A DNA stretch of 64,000 bases from Flavobacterium anhuiense (GTDB taxonomy: Bacteria; Bacteroidota; Bacteroidia; Flavobacteriales; Flavobacteriaceae), in NCBI RefSeq assembly GCF_900101855.1, contig NZ_FMVC01000007.1, forward strand, positions 142,345 through 206,344, written 5' to 3'. Below the pieces are notes generated by a model. The model searched no databases and was not told where the DNA came from. It was given only the letters and a program-made list of their open reading frames with translations. The translations under genes and the position numbers were made by a program. This document shows, piece after piece, positions 16,579 through 26,714 of this stretch. Numbering within the stretch: the first letter of the stretch is position 1; each line of letters begins with the position of its first letter.

Positions 16579-16625
16579 ATTATTCAAAGTCAGCTTACTA
16601 AGGTAAGCAATTTTATTCTAAAGAT

Positions 16626-17183
16626 TTACATGACCCTTTTTTGTTTTTCGCTTTCCAAAATAGTTTTTTCAAGTCTTGACAGTTGTGTTTTTTCTTGTTT
16701 GGCACTCATAATCCAATGAATCATCACTTTCTTGTATGAAGGAGCTTGTTTCTCAAAAAACTCCCATGCAATTTTGTTGCTTTTAAATTCCTCCTCATAT
16801 GATTCCAAAAGTGGAACGGGTTCTTTTTCGTGAGAATAGATTTTGGATTTATTTTCAGTTCTAAAACTAAAAGCTTTCAAACCTGCATCAGTCATCAAAC
16901 CCGCTTTAGTCAGATCTTCCATTTTTTGGATATTAATCGCACTCCAAATACTGGAGGATTTTCTCGGGGTAAAACGAATTGTATAACTATCCTTGTCAAT
17001 AGATTTGCGAACACCATCAATCCAGCCAAAACAAAGCGCCTGATCTACAGATTCCGACCAAGTCATAGAAGGTTTTCCACTTGTCACTTTATAAAAACCA
17101 ACCAAAAGCTCTTTTTCTTTCTGATGGTTTTTCTCAAGCCATTTTCTAAATTCTGATTTATTTGGAAAGAAGATTGGTGTCAT
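16626..17183 (-). CDS. YdeI/OmdA-like protein
   Basis: A 185-residue soluble protein without signal peptide. PIFFPNKSEFRKWLEKNH, VGFYKVTSGKPSMTWSESVD and QALCFGWIDGVRKSID are typical of the YdeI/OmpD-associated (bacteriocin-protection) family, and the basic C-terminus RLEKTILESEKQKRV is common in it. Biochemical role is undefined. The stop is 47 nt before the start of the Pr6Pr-like gene, so the two may be co-transcribed. Confidence 0.82.
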   Translation of the reverse strand: MTPIFFPNKSEFRKWLEKNHQKEKELLVGFYKVTSGKPSMTWSESVDQALCFGWIDGVRKSIDKDSYTIRFTPRKSSSIWSAINIQKMEDLTKAGLMTDAGLKAFSFRTENKSKIYSHEKEPVPLLESYEEEFKSNKIAWEFFEKQAPSYKKVMIHWIMSAKQEKTQLSRLEKTILESEKQKRVM

Positions 17184-17216
17184 TTTATTTTTTTATAAAT
17201 GTATAAAGAATCTCGT

Positions 17217-17368
17217 AATCCCGATAGCTATAGAGAGTTAGGACGCAAAGTTTAATAAAAAAAATAAACCATATAGTTATGTAAGCTATTTTAAATTTTG
17301 ACTTAATTGACTTATATAACTTTATGGTTTAAAATTCTTTGCGCCTCCGCTCCCGATAGCTATCGGGA
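17217..17368. repeat. Three-tier nested inverted repeat
   Basis: The outer word cccgatagctat at 17220 matches the perfect palindrome tcccgatagctatcggga at 17351-17368. Inside it gacgcaaag pairs with ctttgcgcc, and inside that 17265-17285 pairs with 17311-17331 (ccatatagttat words, two mismatches). The edge lies 7 nt after the GH2 stop codon. It fills most of the 192-nt gap. Confidence 0.8.
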
Positions 17369-17375
17369 TGCGAGT

Positions 17376-19793
17376 TTAATTCACTTTAACTTTGATGGTT
17401 GAAGCCTCTAATCCAGCAGTTTTTGCTTTCAACTGAATATTCTCCTTCTTCCCATTAGATTGAATAATCACAACACATTTCCCATTAAACAATTTACAAG
17501 AATTCGCTTTAAACGACTCTAAATTGGCCTGATAACCATTATCAACTCCAACCAATTTTCCTCCGCCTGTTACTTCAAAATTGATTAAATCCATAGCATT
17601 TGGAACCAGATTTCCATCTTTATCTAACATTGAAACAGTTACATAAACCAAATCGTAAGTATCATTTTTAATTGAATTTTTTTCTGCTTTTAAATCAATT
17701 TTAGAAGCTTCTCCAGCAGTGTGGATTTCTTTTTCTAAAACTACCTTTCCGTTCTTTCTAGAAACGGCCTTTAATGTCCCAGGCTCAAACTTCACTTTCC
17801 ATGAAATATGCAGATCATCATTTTGTTTTGATTTTTTGCCAAGCGATTTTCCATTTAAAAATAATTCTACTTCATCGGCATTATTGTAATACACCCAAAC
17901 GTTGATTTCCTGATCTTTTGTCCAGTTCCAATGCGGTAAAATATGCAGAACGGTTTTGTTCGACCATTCGCTTTGGTACATATAATACACATCTTTTGGA
18001 AGTCCGGCTAAATCTACAATTCCGAAGTAAGAACTTCTCGCAGGATATGGATATGGATCTGGTTCGCCAATGTAATCAAACCCCGTCCAAATAAACGTTC
18101 CCGCCATAAAATCCTGACTTTTAATCGTCTTCCAGTTTTCTTCGTGCGTTGCGCCCCAATATGATTTCACCTGATCGTACGCCGAAACCGTCCAATCTGC
18201 ATTTCCATCAAATGGAGCACCATGTTTGGTAGGCCAAGCTTTTATAAAATCCGATTGGTCGTAATGCCCTCGAGTTTCTAGAGCCGAAACACTTTCTGAA
18301 GCCAAGATTTTTTGTCCTTTAAATTTCGTTGGGAAATCTTTGTAATCTTCATGTTTGTAATTGAAACCTAAAAGATCTAAAGCTCCAGATTGATAAATAA
18401 AGTTTTTCTCAATTACATTCTCTGTCAAAGCCGAAGTTACAGGACGGGTTGTGTCCAATGATTTTACGATTTTAGCCAATTCTCTAGTAATTGCAATTCC
18501 AGTCGAATCAAATTGTTCTCTGATTTCGTTCCCAATACTCCACATCATAACCGACGGATGATTACGGTCTCTTTTGATAAAATCTTCCAAATCTTGTTTA
18601 TGCCAAGCATCCCAATCTTTATGGTAATCGTTCGTTACTTTTTTCTTTTTCCAAACGTCAAAAGCTTCATCCTGAACAATAAATCCCATTTCGTCGCATA
18701 ATTGCATCATTTCCAAAGAATGCGGATTATGAGACATTCTAATGGCATTAGCTCCCATTTCTTTCATCAAAGTCAGTTTTCTTCTAACGGCATGAATATT
18801 CTCTACAGCCCCCAAAGCACCGTTATCATGGTGCAGACAAACTCCTAATATTTTGGTTGGAACTCCATTTAATGAAAATCCTTTTTCTGAGTCGAAATTA
18901 AAAAATCTAAATCCAAGCGGCGTCTCATAATTGTCAACCAGCTTCGATTTTTCGTAGATTTTTGTAATGACTTTATACAAATACGGATTTTCTGGACTCC
19001 ATAATTTTGGCTGTTTTACTTCTAGATTATGTATCTTTTTTTCTGATGTTTTAGCTCCGATTTTTTCTGTTGAAGTAAAATTAGCAACTTCTTTATTTTC
19101 TGCATTCACAATCGAAGTAACCAATTTAAATTCTTTTGTAGCAACATTATCATTATCAATGGTAACTTCTAAATGTATTTTTGATTTTTCGGCTGAAACT
19201 TCTGGAGTAGTTACAAAAGTTCCCCACTTCCCTACATGCAGTTTTTCACTCGCAACTAAACGCACATTTCTATAAATTCCAGAACCTGTATACCATCTTG
19301 AGTTTGGTTGAGCATCATTATCAACTTTGACAGCTATAGTATTGGCTTGTCCATAATTTAAATACGGAGACAAATCATAGCCAAAAGAAATATATCCATT
19401 TGGGCGAACTCCCAATGATTTACCATTTATGAATACTTCACTATTCTTAAAAACACCGTCAAATTCAATAGAAATCGTTTTGCTTTTCCAACTCGCCGGA
19501 ATAGTAAAAGTTTTACGATACCAACCTTTTCCTGCCGGCAAAAAACCTTGTGCTTGTTTGGTTTTAGCTTCCTTGTCAAAAGTGCCTTCAATACTCCAAT
19601 CGTGCGGTAATTGAAGCGTTCTCCAATCGGAAGTATTGAAATTTGCATTTATGGCTTCTGGATAATCCCCTAATTTGAAGTTCCAGTTTTTGTTGAAGTC
19701 TTCGATAATTCTGGCTTGTTTTTGTCCAAAAATGGATACCGAAAACAATAAGGCAATTGTAATTTTTTGAAATATGTTTTTATGTTTTATCAT
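17376..19793 (-). CDS. GH2 beta-galactosidase-like enzyme
   Basis: About 805 residues from the ATG at 19791-19793, which starts a signal peptide (MIKHKNIFQKITIALLFSVSIFGQ). An ATG at 19859 lies inside a type A repeat and adds an unlikely leader. Domain order is GH2 sugar-binding (FNKNWNFKLGD, LPHDWSIEG, GKGWYRKTF), immunoglobulin-like, TIM barrel and C-terminal sandwich domains. The acid/base Glu423 lies in SIGNEIREQ and the likely nucleophile Glu500 in LASESVSALETRG. DUF4982-type sequence follows (WNWTKDQEINVWVYYNNADE). It is the last gene of the pectin locus; galactan side chains are the probable substrate, with other beta-linked sugars possible. Confidence 0.88.
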   Translation of the reverse strand: MIKHKNIFQKITIALLFSVSIFGQKQARIIEDFNKNWNFKLGDYPEAINANFNTSDWRTLQLPHDWSIEGTFDKEAKTKQAQGFLPAGKGWYRKTFTIPASWKSKTISIEFDGVFKNSEVFINGKSLGVRPNGYISFGYDLSPYLNYGQANTIAVKVDNDAQPNSRWYTGSGIYRNVRLVASEKLHVGKWGTFVTTPEVSAEKSKIHLEVTIDNDNVATKEFKLVTSIVNAENKEVANFTSTEKIGAKTSEKKIHNLEVKQPKLWSPENPYLYKVITKIYEKSKLVDNYETPLGFRFFNFDSEKGFSLNGVPTKILGVCLHHDNGALGAVENIHAVRRKLTLMKEMGANAIRMSHNPHSLEMMQLCDEMGFIVQDEAFDVWKKKKVTNDYHKDWDAWHKQDLEDFIKRDRNHPSVMMWSIGNEIREQFDSTGIAITRELAKIVKSLDTTRPVTSALTENVIEKNFIYQSGALDLLGFNYKHEDYKDFPTKFKGQKILASESVSALETRGHYDQSDFIKAWPTKHGAPFDGNADWTVSAYDQVKSYWGATHEENWKTIKSQDFMAGTFIWTGFDYIGEPDPYPYPARSSYFGIVDLAGLPKDVYYMYQSEWSNKTVLHILPHWNWTKDQEINVWVYYNNADEVELFLNGKSLGKKSKQNDDLHISWKVKFEPGTLKAVSRKNGKVVLEKEIHTAGEASKIDLKAEKNSIKNDTYDLVYVTVSMLDKDGNLVPNAMDLINFEVTGGGKLVGVDNGYQANLESFKANSCKLFNGKCVVIIQSNGKKENIQLKAKTAGLEASTIKVKVN

Positions 19794-19829
19794 AAATATG
19801 TTTTTTATTCTAATCGTATTTTTCATCGT

Positions 19830-19934
19830 TTTGTCATTTCGACCGAAGGGAGAAATCACACTAGAAACTCCGTACAGTTATTTCCAATCTTTGTAGAATC
19901 CCGAGTGTGATTTCTCGTTCCTCGAAATGACAAA
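19830..19934. repeat. Type A inverted repeat, copy 3 (imperfect)
   Basis: The left arm starts at tttgtcatttcgac (19830) and the right arm ends at gaaatgacaaa (19934), pairing with several differences. The loop contains TCCAATCTTTGTAGA, the shared core. Confidence 0.8.
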
Positions 19935-19955
19935 CTGGATGGACAAGTGGAGTTT

Positions 19956-19975
19956 AGACGCACTGTAGTGCGTCT
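19956..19975. repeat. Short hairpin beside type A copy 3
   Basis: agacgcac pairs with gtgcgtct around a tgta loop. It has a different sequence from types B and C but the same position on the high-coordinate side of a type A repeat. Confidence 0.7.
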
Positions 19976-20023
19976 CTACAATAAAAACCTTTGCGTCTTT
20001 GCGCCTTCGTGGCAAATAACCAG

Positions 20024-23000
20024 TTATTGAAACTCAAAATTATCCAACATCAATCCTTTCAAATCATCTCCTTCTAAAGTAATTTTATAAGTTCCCGCAT
20101 TGATATAACCTCCTGATGTTGTATTCAAAATCTTCCATTTTTCAGGCGAAGGGAAAAATTCAATAGTATCATTTCGCATTAAAATTCCGTAGGCATCTTC
20201 CATTTTGAATTTCACTTTCATCGGCACTTCATTCCGATTCATAAAACGGAAACGCATTAAATAGATTCCTGCCACGCCAGGTTTTACTTCAAACTCGATG
20301 CTATTATTGGTCTTTTTTGTGAATTCGACATAATCAGCTTTTTTGAAATTTCCTTTTTCGATTCCGTCTCCGGTCGTTTTTGTCTTTTCAGCTTCGATGA
20401 TTACGACAGGTCTTGAATCGTCTTTCTCGCCCATATCGTAAGTTGGAACGACCACAATGGTAGAGATTGTTTCTCCATTATAAAAAAGAACCTTCTCGCC
20501 TTTATTTACTTTTTTAGTAAAAACATCAAATGAAATTCCGTTGCTGTTTTTCGCTTTTTCTTCAATTTTTGTATAATCCGAAAGCCCGTTTAATGTTTGC
20601 GATTTATCGTCAACTAAAACATAAATCGTCGATTCTTCTTTTGCAGTAAATGAACCTTTATTTTTTGAATTAACTGAAAACTGTAAATAATCCGCGCCAA
20701 AAACTTCTGCAGGCAATTCGGTAAAACTCACTTCTGAATCAGCATATTGCTTCGAATTAATATCTAACCAAGACGCAATTTTAAAATCTTTAGCATCTAA
20801 ACTCACATTTTGAATATTGCTTGGAGATTCTGTAACAGGTTTAACAGGTTTAACATTTTTATCTTTCGTAGCAATAGCAATCGCAGAAATTATCACTTGT
20901 GAAGCTTTTACATTTGGAAACGAAATCACAATTTTTCCGTTAACGCTTTTTACAACGAATGTTTTCTTCAAGGCATTGTCGTGTCCAACTTCTGCCCAAA
21001 TATCAAAATCTTTTAAAACTACATTATTGTTGATTGCTACATCAAACAAACGCCAGCCTTTGCAGCCCATTCCGCCACCAGTTCCGTACCACGGCTCTGT
21101 AAAGTATAATTCTACTAAATATTCTCCGTCAGGCGCAGGAAATTCGTAACGCAGTTTATCAACTCCGTATCTAAAACTTTGAAATAATTCCTGATCTTTT
21201 GTTCCATTTATTGGGTCAAAAGTTTTTCTTTGGCTTGCAAAAAAGTCTGGCAATTTTTCAAAATTATCGGTCCATGATAGCGAACCCCAGGTATTTTGTC
21301 CGCTTTTGTGTCTATCTGCTGACCAAACATTTCCAGAACTATCTCTCAATTCAGAGCCGCCACAGTTTACTCGGTAAAGATAATTGTAACTTTTATTGGG
21401 TTTTAAAATATCATTTTTATCAGCAACCAGAGATTCTAAATTTGGCGCTTTAGGCAGATTATTCAAAACAATATAATCTTTTGCAACAGCTTTTCCGTTT
21501 ACATATCCAACCGCATATAAAACATTGTACTGAACATTGACATTATTAAATTGAAAATGCTGTCCAATCCCTGGATTTTTAAGTTTTCCAAGTGAAACTT
21601 TATTCACATCGTTGAACAATTCTACTTCGTCGCAATTCGAGTAAATATCGATTCCGTTTTTGATTCCCGGTTTTTCCCAACGGCTTGGCCAAGTATGCGA
21701 AACGATATAAACCATCGGATTCGTTTTGTTGGAAACATAATTCGCTCGATACATGTAAAACGCATCCAAAGGCTCGCCCCAAATCGTAAAAAGCCCTTTG
21801 TAATTTACGGGTCCAACTTTATCAATATCTCTAAAACCTTCTCCGTTTTGTACACGTCCCGGATTTTCGTGCGAAGCAAAAAGCCAGTTGAACTGACCAG
21901 CAATTTTATCTCGAACTGATTCAGCTTCTCGCACTTTGATTTCCATTAGCTGAGAAAAACGGTTTTCGCTTAAAATTCCTTTTTGGTCGAATTCGCCTTC
22001 TGTATGCAAATCGGCAGAACGCCATGCTCCGTATTCACCATTTAGCAATTGAGTGGTCATTTCCAAATGATATTTTAGAGGATCTCCGCCATACGTTCCT
22101 GACCAATTTTGAACGACATTCCAATCGGTTCCTTCTCCACCGTTACAAGTGGTTACAATTCTTTGTGAAGCTGATAACGGATCCATTTCACGAATTATCT
22201 GTGTGCATTCTTCCGCAAATTCCTTTGGAATTGTACTTTCGTTCTGTAATCCCCACATTACGACAGATGGACTATTTCTGCGTTCTTTAATCCATTCTCG
22301 CAATAAGGTTTTAAAGTTTTCTTTAAACTCAGGCGTATCGTACCAAATATGTGCTGAAAACTGACTCCAGAATAAGATTCCGTTTTCGTCTAATTCTTTT
22401 TGATATAATAAATTATGAGGCTGGTGTGCTTCTCTAAAAGCATTAAATCCGCCCGCTTTGATTTGTTCGATTCTGGAATGAATCATTTCATCTGAAAACG
22501 AATGGCTTTTTCCAATCAAATGTTCATATTCGCAAACTCCGTTTATAAAAACAGGCTCGTCATTAATGAAAAAACGATTGTCTTTTCCATCACGACTTAC
22601 TGGCCAGCTCACCCAACGGATTCCATAAGAAGTTGTCAACTGATCGATTATCTTTCCGTTTTCATAAACCGAAGTAACCAATTTATACAAATACGGACTG
22701 AATGGTGACCATAATTTCGGATTCTGAATCTCAGGAAGTGTCTGTGCTATTTCTTTTGTTTCTCCCGAAATGATTTTGTTATCGCTTTTTGCAATAGCAA
22801 CTTTCTTTCCCGAAGCATCCAAAAGAATATTTTCGATAGTCAAATTTCGGCCTGAAGTACTGTAATTCTTGACTTCTGTAGTTGTATGAAGAATTGCTTT
22901 TTGTTTTGAAACCGATTTATCATTCCAAATATGAATGCCAAAAGGCTCAATTCTAACATTGTTTGTAATGACCAAAGTGACTGGCCTAAAAATTCCCATT

Positions 23001-23554
23001 GGCTGAGAACCTTCTGAAAATCCCCATTCACCCGAACAGCCTCCGCAAACCCAAGGCAAATCGGCAATAAAGGAAGGATGCGATGCTTTTACCAGAATCT
23101 GATTTTCTTTTTCTAAAGAAACAGCTTTGGTAATATCAAGCGTAAAAGTGGTTCGCCCACCTTTGTGCTCGCCCACTTTTTTGCCGTTTACCCAAACTGT
23201 TCCGTAAGAACTAACGCCTTCAAAAAACAAAAAAAGTCTTTTTCCAGCAGCAGTTTTGTCGAGTTTTAATGTTTTTTTGTACCAAGCAGTACCGTGCAAA
23301 TTTCCATGTTTTGTTCTTCTGAAACCATAATACTGATCCCAATTGTGAGGCACACTAACCTTTTGCCAATTGGAACCAGTTTTTGGATTTTCTACAAAAT
23401 CTTCTTCTTTCAGCGGAAGATTATCCAGTATTACGGTCTCCCAAGATGAATTCAGCGAAATTTCTTTACGAAACTTCCCCGAATCTTTGCTCTGACTCCA
23501 AACAGAGCAAAAACTTGAGAAAAAACAAAAAATAAAAAAAACTATTTTATTCAT
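20024..23554 (-). CDS. Large GH2 enzyme with malectin and C-terminal CBM6/35-like domains
   Basis: A 1176-residue exported protein (signal to about residue 20). The GH2 part has SVPHNWDQYYGFRRTKHG, a TIM barrel with acid/base Glu439 in MWGLQNEST, and a candidate nucleophile Glu507 in LLNGEYGAWR. After it a malectin-like domain (about 735-900) contains YRVNCGGSELRD and ELYFTEPWYGTGGG, and the last about 140 residues (VVIIEAEKTKT to DNFEF) look like a CBM6/CBM35-type sandwich. GH2 enzymes include beta-galactosidases, glucuronidases and mannosidases. The EYG context and the pectin setting suggest galactose or an uronic acid as target. It lies 230 nt upstream of the second GH2. Confidence 0.85.
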   Translation of the reverse strand: MNKIVFFIFCFFSSFCSVWSQSKDSGKFRKEISLNSSWETVILDNLPLKEEDFVENPKTGSNWQKVSVPHNWDQYYGFRRTKHGNLHGTAWYKKTLKLDKTAAGKRLFLFFEGVSSYGTVWVNGKKVGEHKGGRTTFTLDITKAVSLEKENQILVKASHPSFIADLPWVCGGCSGEWGFSEGSQPMGIFRPVTLVITNNVRIEPFGIHIWNDKSVSKQKAILHTTTEVKNYSTSGRNLTIENILLDASGKKVAIAKSDNKIISGETKEIAQTLPEIQNPKLWSPFSPYLYKLVTSVYENGKIIDQLTTSYGIRWVSWPVSRDGKDNRFFINDEPVFINGVCEYEHLIGKSHSFSDEMIHSRIEQIKAGGFNAFREAHQPHNLLYQKELDENGILFWSQFSAHIWYDTPEFKENFKTLLREWIKERRNSPSVVMWGLQNESTIPKEFAEECTQIIREMDPLSASQRIVTTCNGGEGTDWNVVQNWSGTYGGDPLKYHLEMTTQLLNGEYGAWRSADLHTEGEFDQKGILSENRFSQLMEIKVREAESVRDKIAGQFNWLFASHENPGRVQNGEGFRDIDKVGPVNYKGLFTIWGEPLDAFYMYRANYVSNKTNPMVYIVSHTWPSRWEKPGIKNGIDIYSNCDEVELFNDVNKVSLGKLKNPGIGQHFQFNNVNVQYNVLYAVGYVNGKAVAKDYIVLNNLPKAPNLESLVADKNDILKPNKSYNYLYRVNCGGSELRDSSGNVWSADRHKSGQNTWGSLSWTDNFEKLPDFFASQRKTFDPINGTKDQELFQSFRYGVDKLRYEFPAPDGEYLVELYFTEPWYGTGGGMGCKGWRLFDVAINNNVVLKDFDIWAEVGHDNALKKTFVVKSVNGKIVISFPNVKASQVIISAIAIATKDKNVKPVKPVTESPSNIQNVSLDAKDFKIASWLDINSKQYADSEVSFTELPAEVFGADYLQFSVNSKNKGSFTAKEESTIYVLVDDKSQTLNGLSDYTKIEEKAKNSNGISFDVFTKKVNKGEKVLFYNGETISTIVVVPTYDMGEKDDSRPVVIIEAEKTKTTGDGIEKGNFKKADYVEFTKKTNNSIEFEVKPGVAGIYLMRFRFMNRNEVPMKVKFKMEDAYGILMRNDTIEFFPSPEKWKILNTTSGGYINAGTYKITLEGDDLKGLMLDNFEFQ

Positions 23555-23622
23555 ATTTTCTAAACCATATAAGATATATAAGGTAATTTAAGTTTTTATT
23601 TCTACGAAGTTGTCTCGCTTTT

Positions 23623-23730
23623 TTTGTCATTCGACATGAGGAGAAATCTCCGCAAGTAGCTCCGCATAGGAAATTTCGACAAACTGTTGTCGAGCTTCTT
23701 GCAGAGATCCCTCGTTTCTCGGGATGACAA
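23623..23730. repeat. Type A inverted repeat, copy 4 (diverged)
   Basis: It starts tttgtcattcgacatgagg and ends ctcgggatgacaag. Arms pair imperfectly. It lies between the uronidase-like gene and the large GH2. Confidence 0.75.
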
Positions 23731-23752
23731 GTTGTGCTTATACTTCCTGAAT

Positions 23753-23785
23753 AAACCTGATAGGTTTTAAAAACCTGTTAGGTTT
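23753..23785. repeat. Type C short hairpin, copy 1
   Basis: aaacctgataggttt and aaacctgttaggttt flank a short taa. The outer acct/aggt words pair while the centre does not. It begins 10 nt after the stop codon of the uronidase-like gene. Confidence 0.75.
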
Positions 23786-23795
23786 AACATTGTCT

Positions 23796-26525
23796 TTAAT
23801 AAAACAACCAGTCAATAGCTGCTTTTTCTCCTGCATCGATATAGCCTACATCACGTGGTGTTATGGTTTGATCTGCGTCGATAAAACCTAAAATCAATAC
23901 CTTTCCTTTTCCTAAATCTAATTTATTCTCGCCTGGCTGGAAAGTATACGTATGAATATTTACTCTTGGAAGCTCTTTTAAATTCATGGCACTTGCTAGA
24001 ATAACTTCGGCTTGGCCATGAGCATTTCCTGCAGCATCAGTTTCCAAACTCGGCGGTAATAAAAATCTCTTTTGATCTGAATTGAAATAGCCCACCACTA
24101 ATTTAACAGCTTTTGTATTTCTAAACTTCAAATGCGTTCCTTTTTCGTTTTGCTCATTTTCTACAAACGAACATCCTCTTAAATTTTGAAGCTCTGGAGC
24201 AATTTTCGTTAATTCAGAAATATCTGTTCCATATACTTTTGTTCCTGTTTTTACTAAATAACTTCCCGGTTTTTCGTCGATAAAAGTTACATCAGCAGTT
24301 TTCCAAGGTTTTCCTTCTTTGGTTTCAATTTTACCATCTTTTGATGCTTTTAGCTTTTCTAAATTTCTCTTGAAATTAGCCAATTCTCGTTCGTAGTGCG
24401 GTAATAATTCAGCCCACGTTTTGTTGTTTCCGTCGTCTCCTCCAATTGGGATTCGGCGTTGAGCAGTCTGCATACTGTTGGCATAGTAATACGTATCTTT
24501 TGTCAAGTTTACCAGTAATTCATAGTACTCGATGCTTTTTTCTAAATGAGGCAAAGCTTTATCTAAATCCGCAATATCGTTGGAATAACTGTATCTTAAA
24601 ACCAATAATGCCGCTTTTACTTTTTCTGAGAAGAAATCGGCAAACGCTTTATAAGCATGAATATCATTTTTAAGACGTGCAAATTCTTCTTTGTCTTTCG
24701 TAACACTTGCTTCGGCTTTATCAATGGCTTCAACAGCCAGTCTTCCGTGCTCTGTAATTTCAGCAATAATCTGCGTTGGTAGTTCGCCAGAATGCGGTTC
24801 TTTGTTCCATTCTTTTTTAGCATATTCCAAAAGCAATTCTCCCGCAGGCCCGCAAGATTCGTGGAATCCAGGATACACTCTCCATTTTGACGGATTCACC
24901 AATTGGCTTTCGAACATTCCTAGCAATAAAGTCTGTCTGTTTCCTTCTGTGATTCCGAAACGTCTAAGTGTTTTTGGAGCAATTTCTCCTGTTTCTTCAT
25001 AAGCTTTTAAAATGTTATTGGCAGCTTCTTGACTTGTTCCGAATTTCTTCGCTAAGTCTTTATCCCAAAACTGAATTTCTTCGTTTCTATCTCTTTTGCT
25101 GTCCCAAGCATATCTTGCCCAAGCTTTATACCAAATCCAGTCGCGATCCATTTCTAATAAACGTTCGCCTGATTTTGTTTTATCTGCTGAATAAGGCCAG
25201 TCCCAATAGGATGCCTGTGGATATAAATGCAGTGCATTTGCTCCATGAATGTTGTGCATGGCTTTTACCGTTTTCTGAATGAAGTCGGGCGAACCGTATC
25301 TGAAAGGTTCCAAATTGGCTAAAATGTGAACATTCTCAATATGGATCGATTTTAGAGCGCTCAATTGTTTGTGCGTTTCTCCCCAAGGTCCGCCTGGAGT
25401 GTAAGTCGTTAAAGATTCACCCGTATATTTACTTTCAGTATAGAGATTCTTGTATAATGGCAGCGATTTTTCCATTACCAAAGGTCCGTCTGTATCATGA
25501 GAGCGTAAAATAATCGGAGGTTCTTCTGTTTTTCCTAATGCCTGCAAACCATCGCGAACACCTGGAATAATCGTTTTGGTAAACCATTCTACGTCGTCAT
25601 CAACCGTATTGATTGCTTCCCCCAAACAAACCATTAAACCCACATTTGGATATTTTTCGATAAAAGCGGCAATAGATTTTCTGGTGTAATCTGACAATAA
25701 TGGCGTAATAGGTCTAGAACGATCTTGTGTTTTAATATTGTAATGCTCTGCAAATGGTTTAGAAACAAGAATGTTATAGAACATCTGAATGACCCAAATT
25801 CCACGTTTGTTGGCTTCAACCGTCAAGAATTTATAGATTTCTTCGTTCTTTTTGAAATCTTCATCGCTCACTTCAACCGCAAACGGATATTCTTTCAATT
25901 TTACTAATGAAGCAAATGGATGTCCATTCCATAAATACAAAGAATTCATGCGGTTTTCTACCAGCATATCTAAATATTTAATCCAAAGCGCTTTATCATA
26001 AAACCAAGGAAAAGTTTCTGGTGTATACGGATATTCGTAAACATCGCGACCTGGAAGATAAACGGGTTTCTGCATTCCGATACAAGCGCCACGTAAAACC
26101 ATTTCCGGACTGTCTTCAATATTGATTTCTGACGGAAGCTGACCTGAATTTTTGATTCTGTCTGCCAATTCTAATGCGCCATATAATGTTCCGCTTGCAT
26201 CTGTTCCTTCAACATAAATTACATTGTTCTGAGTACGAATCTGAAAACCTTCTTTCTTCGATAATTTGCTATCGTCGATTTTAGCACTTTTGGCATTCTG
26301 TTTCCAGAAATCGGTTCCTTTTTCTCCTATTACAATTACATTATCTTTTGATTTTTTGAATTTAGCAGAAGACGTTACGCTGAAACCTTTTGACGTAAGC
26401 GTTTCTGATAATTTCTCTGCTCCAAATTTTGCTCTAGGCGAATTGGCATCACTAACAATTGTGATGTTTTGTGCTGTCGCGAAAGAAACGTAAAGACATA
26501 AAAAAAGTAATTGTAAATATTTCAT
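23796..26525 (-). CDS. GH67/GH115-like putative alpha-uronidase
   Basis: About 909 residues from the ATG at 26523-26525 (signal MKYLQLLFLCLYVSFATAQ); an ATG 24 nt upstream is less likely. Residues 20-150 look like the N-terminal alpha/beta domain seen in GH67, GH115 and GH20 enzymes (ITIVSDANSPRAKFGAEKLS, GTLYGALELADRI). A TIM-barrel part follows with NRMNSLYLWNGHPF, GLMVCLGEAINTVDDD, LRSHDTDGPLV and ALHLYPQASYWDWPYS, then a helical region and a C-terminal sandwich. No family motif was matched outright. An alpha-glucuronidase or alpha-galacturonidase is likely in a pectin locus; GH138-type activity is a possible alternative. Confidence 0.6.
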   Translation of the reverse strand: MKYLQLLFLCLYVSFATAQNITIVSDANSPRAKFGAEKLSETLTSKGFSVTSSAKFKKSKDNVIVIGEKGTDFWKQNAKSAKIDDSKLSKKEGFQIRTQNNVIYVEGTDASGTLYGALELADRIKNSGQLPSEINIEDSPEMVLRGACIGMQKPVYLPGRDVYEYPYTPETFPWFYDKALWIKYLDMLVENRMNSLYLWNGHPFASLVKLKEYPFAVEVSDEDFKKNEEIYKFLTVEANKRGIWVIQMFYNILVSKPFAEHYNIKTQDRSRPITPLLSDYTRKSIAAFIEKYPNVGLMVCLGEAINTVDDDVEWFTKTIIPGVRDGLQALGKTEEPPIILRSHDTDGPLVMEKSLPLYKNLYTESKYTGESLTTYTPGGPWGETHKQLSALKSIHIENVHILANLEPFRYGSPDFIQKTVKAMHNIHGANALHLYPQASYWDWPYSADKTKSGERLLEMDRDWIWYKAWARYAWDSKRDRNEEIQFWDKDLAKKFGTSQEAANNILKAYEETGEIAPKTLRRFGITEGNRQTLLLGMFESQLVNPSKWRVYPGFHESCGPAGELLLEYAKKEWNKEPHSGELPTQIIAEITEHGRLAVEAIDKAEASVTKDKEEFARLKNDIHAYKAFADFFSEKVKAALLVLRYSYSNDIADLDKALPHLEKSIEYYELLVNLTKDTYYYANSMQTAQRRIPIGGDDGNNKTWAELLPHYERELANFKRNLEKLKASKDGKIETKEGKPWKTADVTFIDEKPGSYLVKTGTKVYGTDISELTKIAPELQNLRGCSFVENEQNEKGTHLKFRNTKAVKLVVGYFNSDQKRFLLPPSLETDAAGNAHGQAEVILASAMNLKELPRVNIHTYTFQPGENKLDLGKGKVLILGFIDADQTITPRDVGYIDAGEKAAIDWLFY

Positions 26526-26558
26526 GGTATGCTGTTTTTGGGTATTCATTCTAAAATA

Positions 26559-26704
26559 ATCTGCTAGATCTGCGTGAAAAAATTATCTCTCGCACATTCA
26601 GCAGATTTGGCAGATTTTATATTGATTCTTTTGCCACTCCCGATAGCTATCGGGATAAAAGATTTCCACAGATTAAAAAATCATTTTAATCATTTTATCT
26701 GTGG
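26559..26704. repeat. Nested inverted repeats of cagatt / cccgatag words
   Basis: It contains gcagattt / aaatctgc words (26559-26607), the perfect palindrome tcccgatagctatcggga (26638-26655) also seen at 17.35 kb, and a stem ccacagattaaaa (26666-26678) with ttttatctgtgg (26693-26704). The edge is 10 nt after the isomerase-like stop codon. Confidence 0.8.
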
Positions 26705-26714
26705 CTAAAAAAAA

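Noticed and set aside
15934..17183. Horizontal insertion carrying the Pr6Pr and YdeI-like genes
   Set aside because: No mobile-element gene, direct repeat or tRNA lies beside them; ordinary chromosomal neighbours are a simpler view.
23796..26525. Firm naming as GH115 xylan alpha-glucuronidase
   Set aside because: Only the general fold and N-terminal domain match; no GH115 catalytic signature was recognised and the locus is pectic, not xylan.
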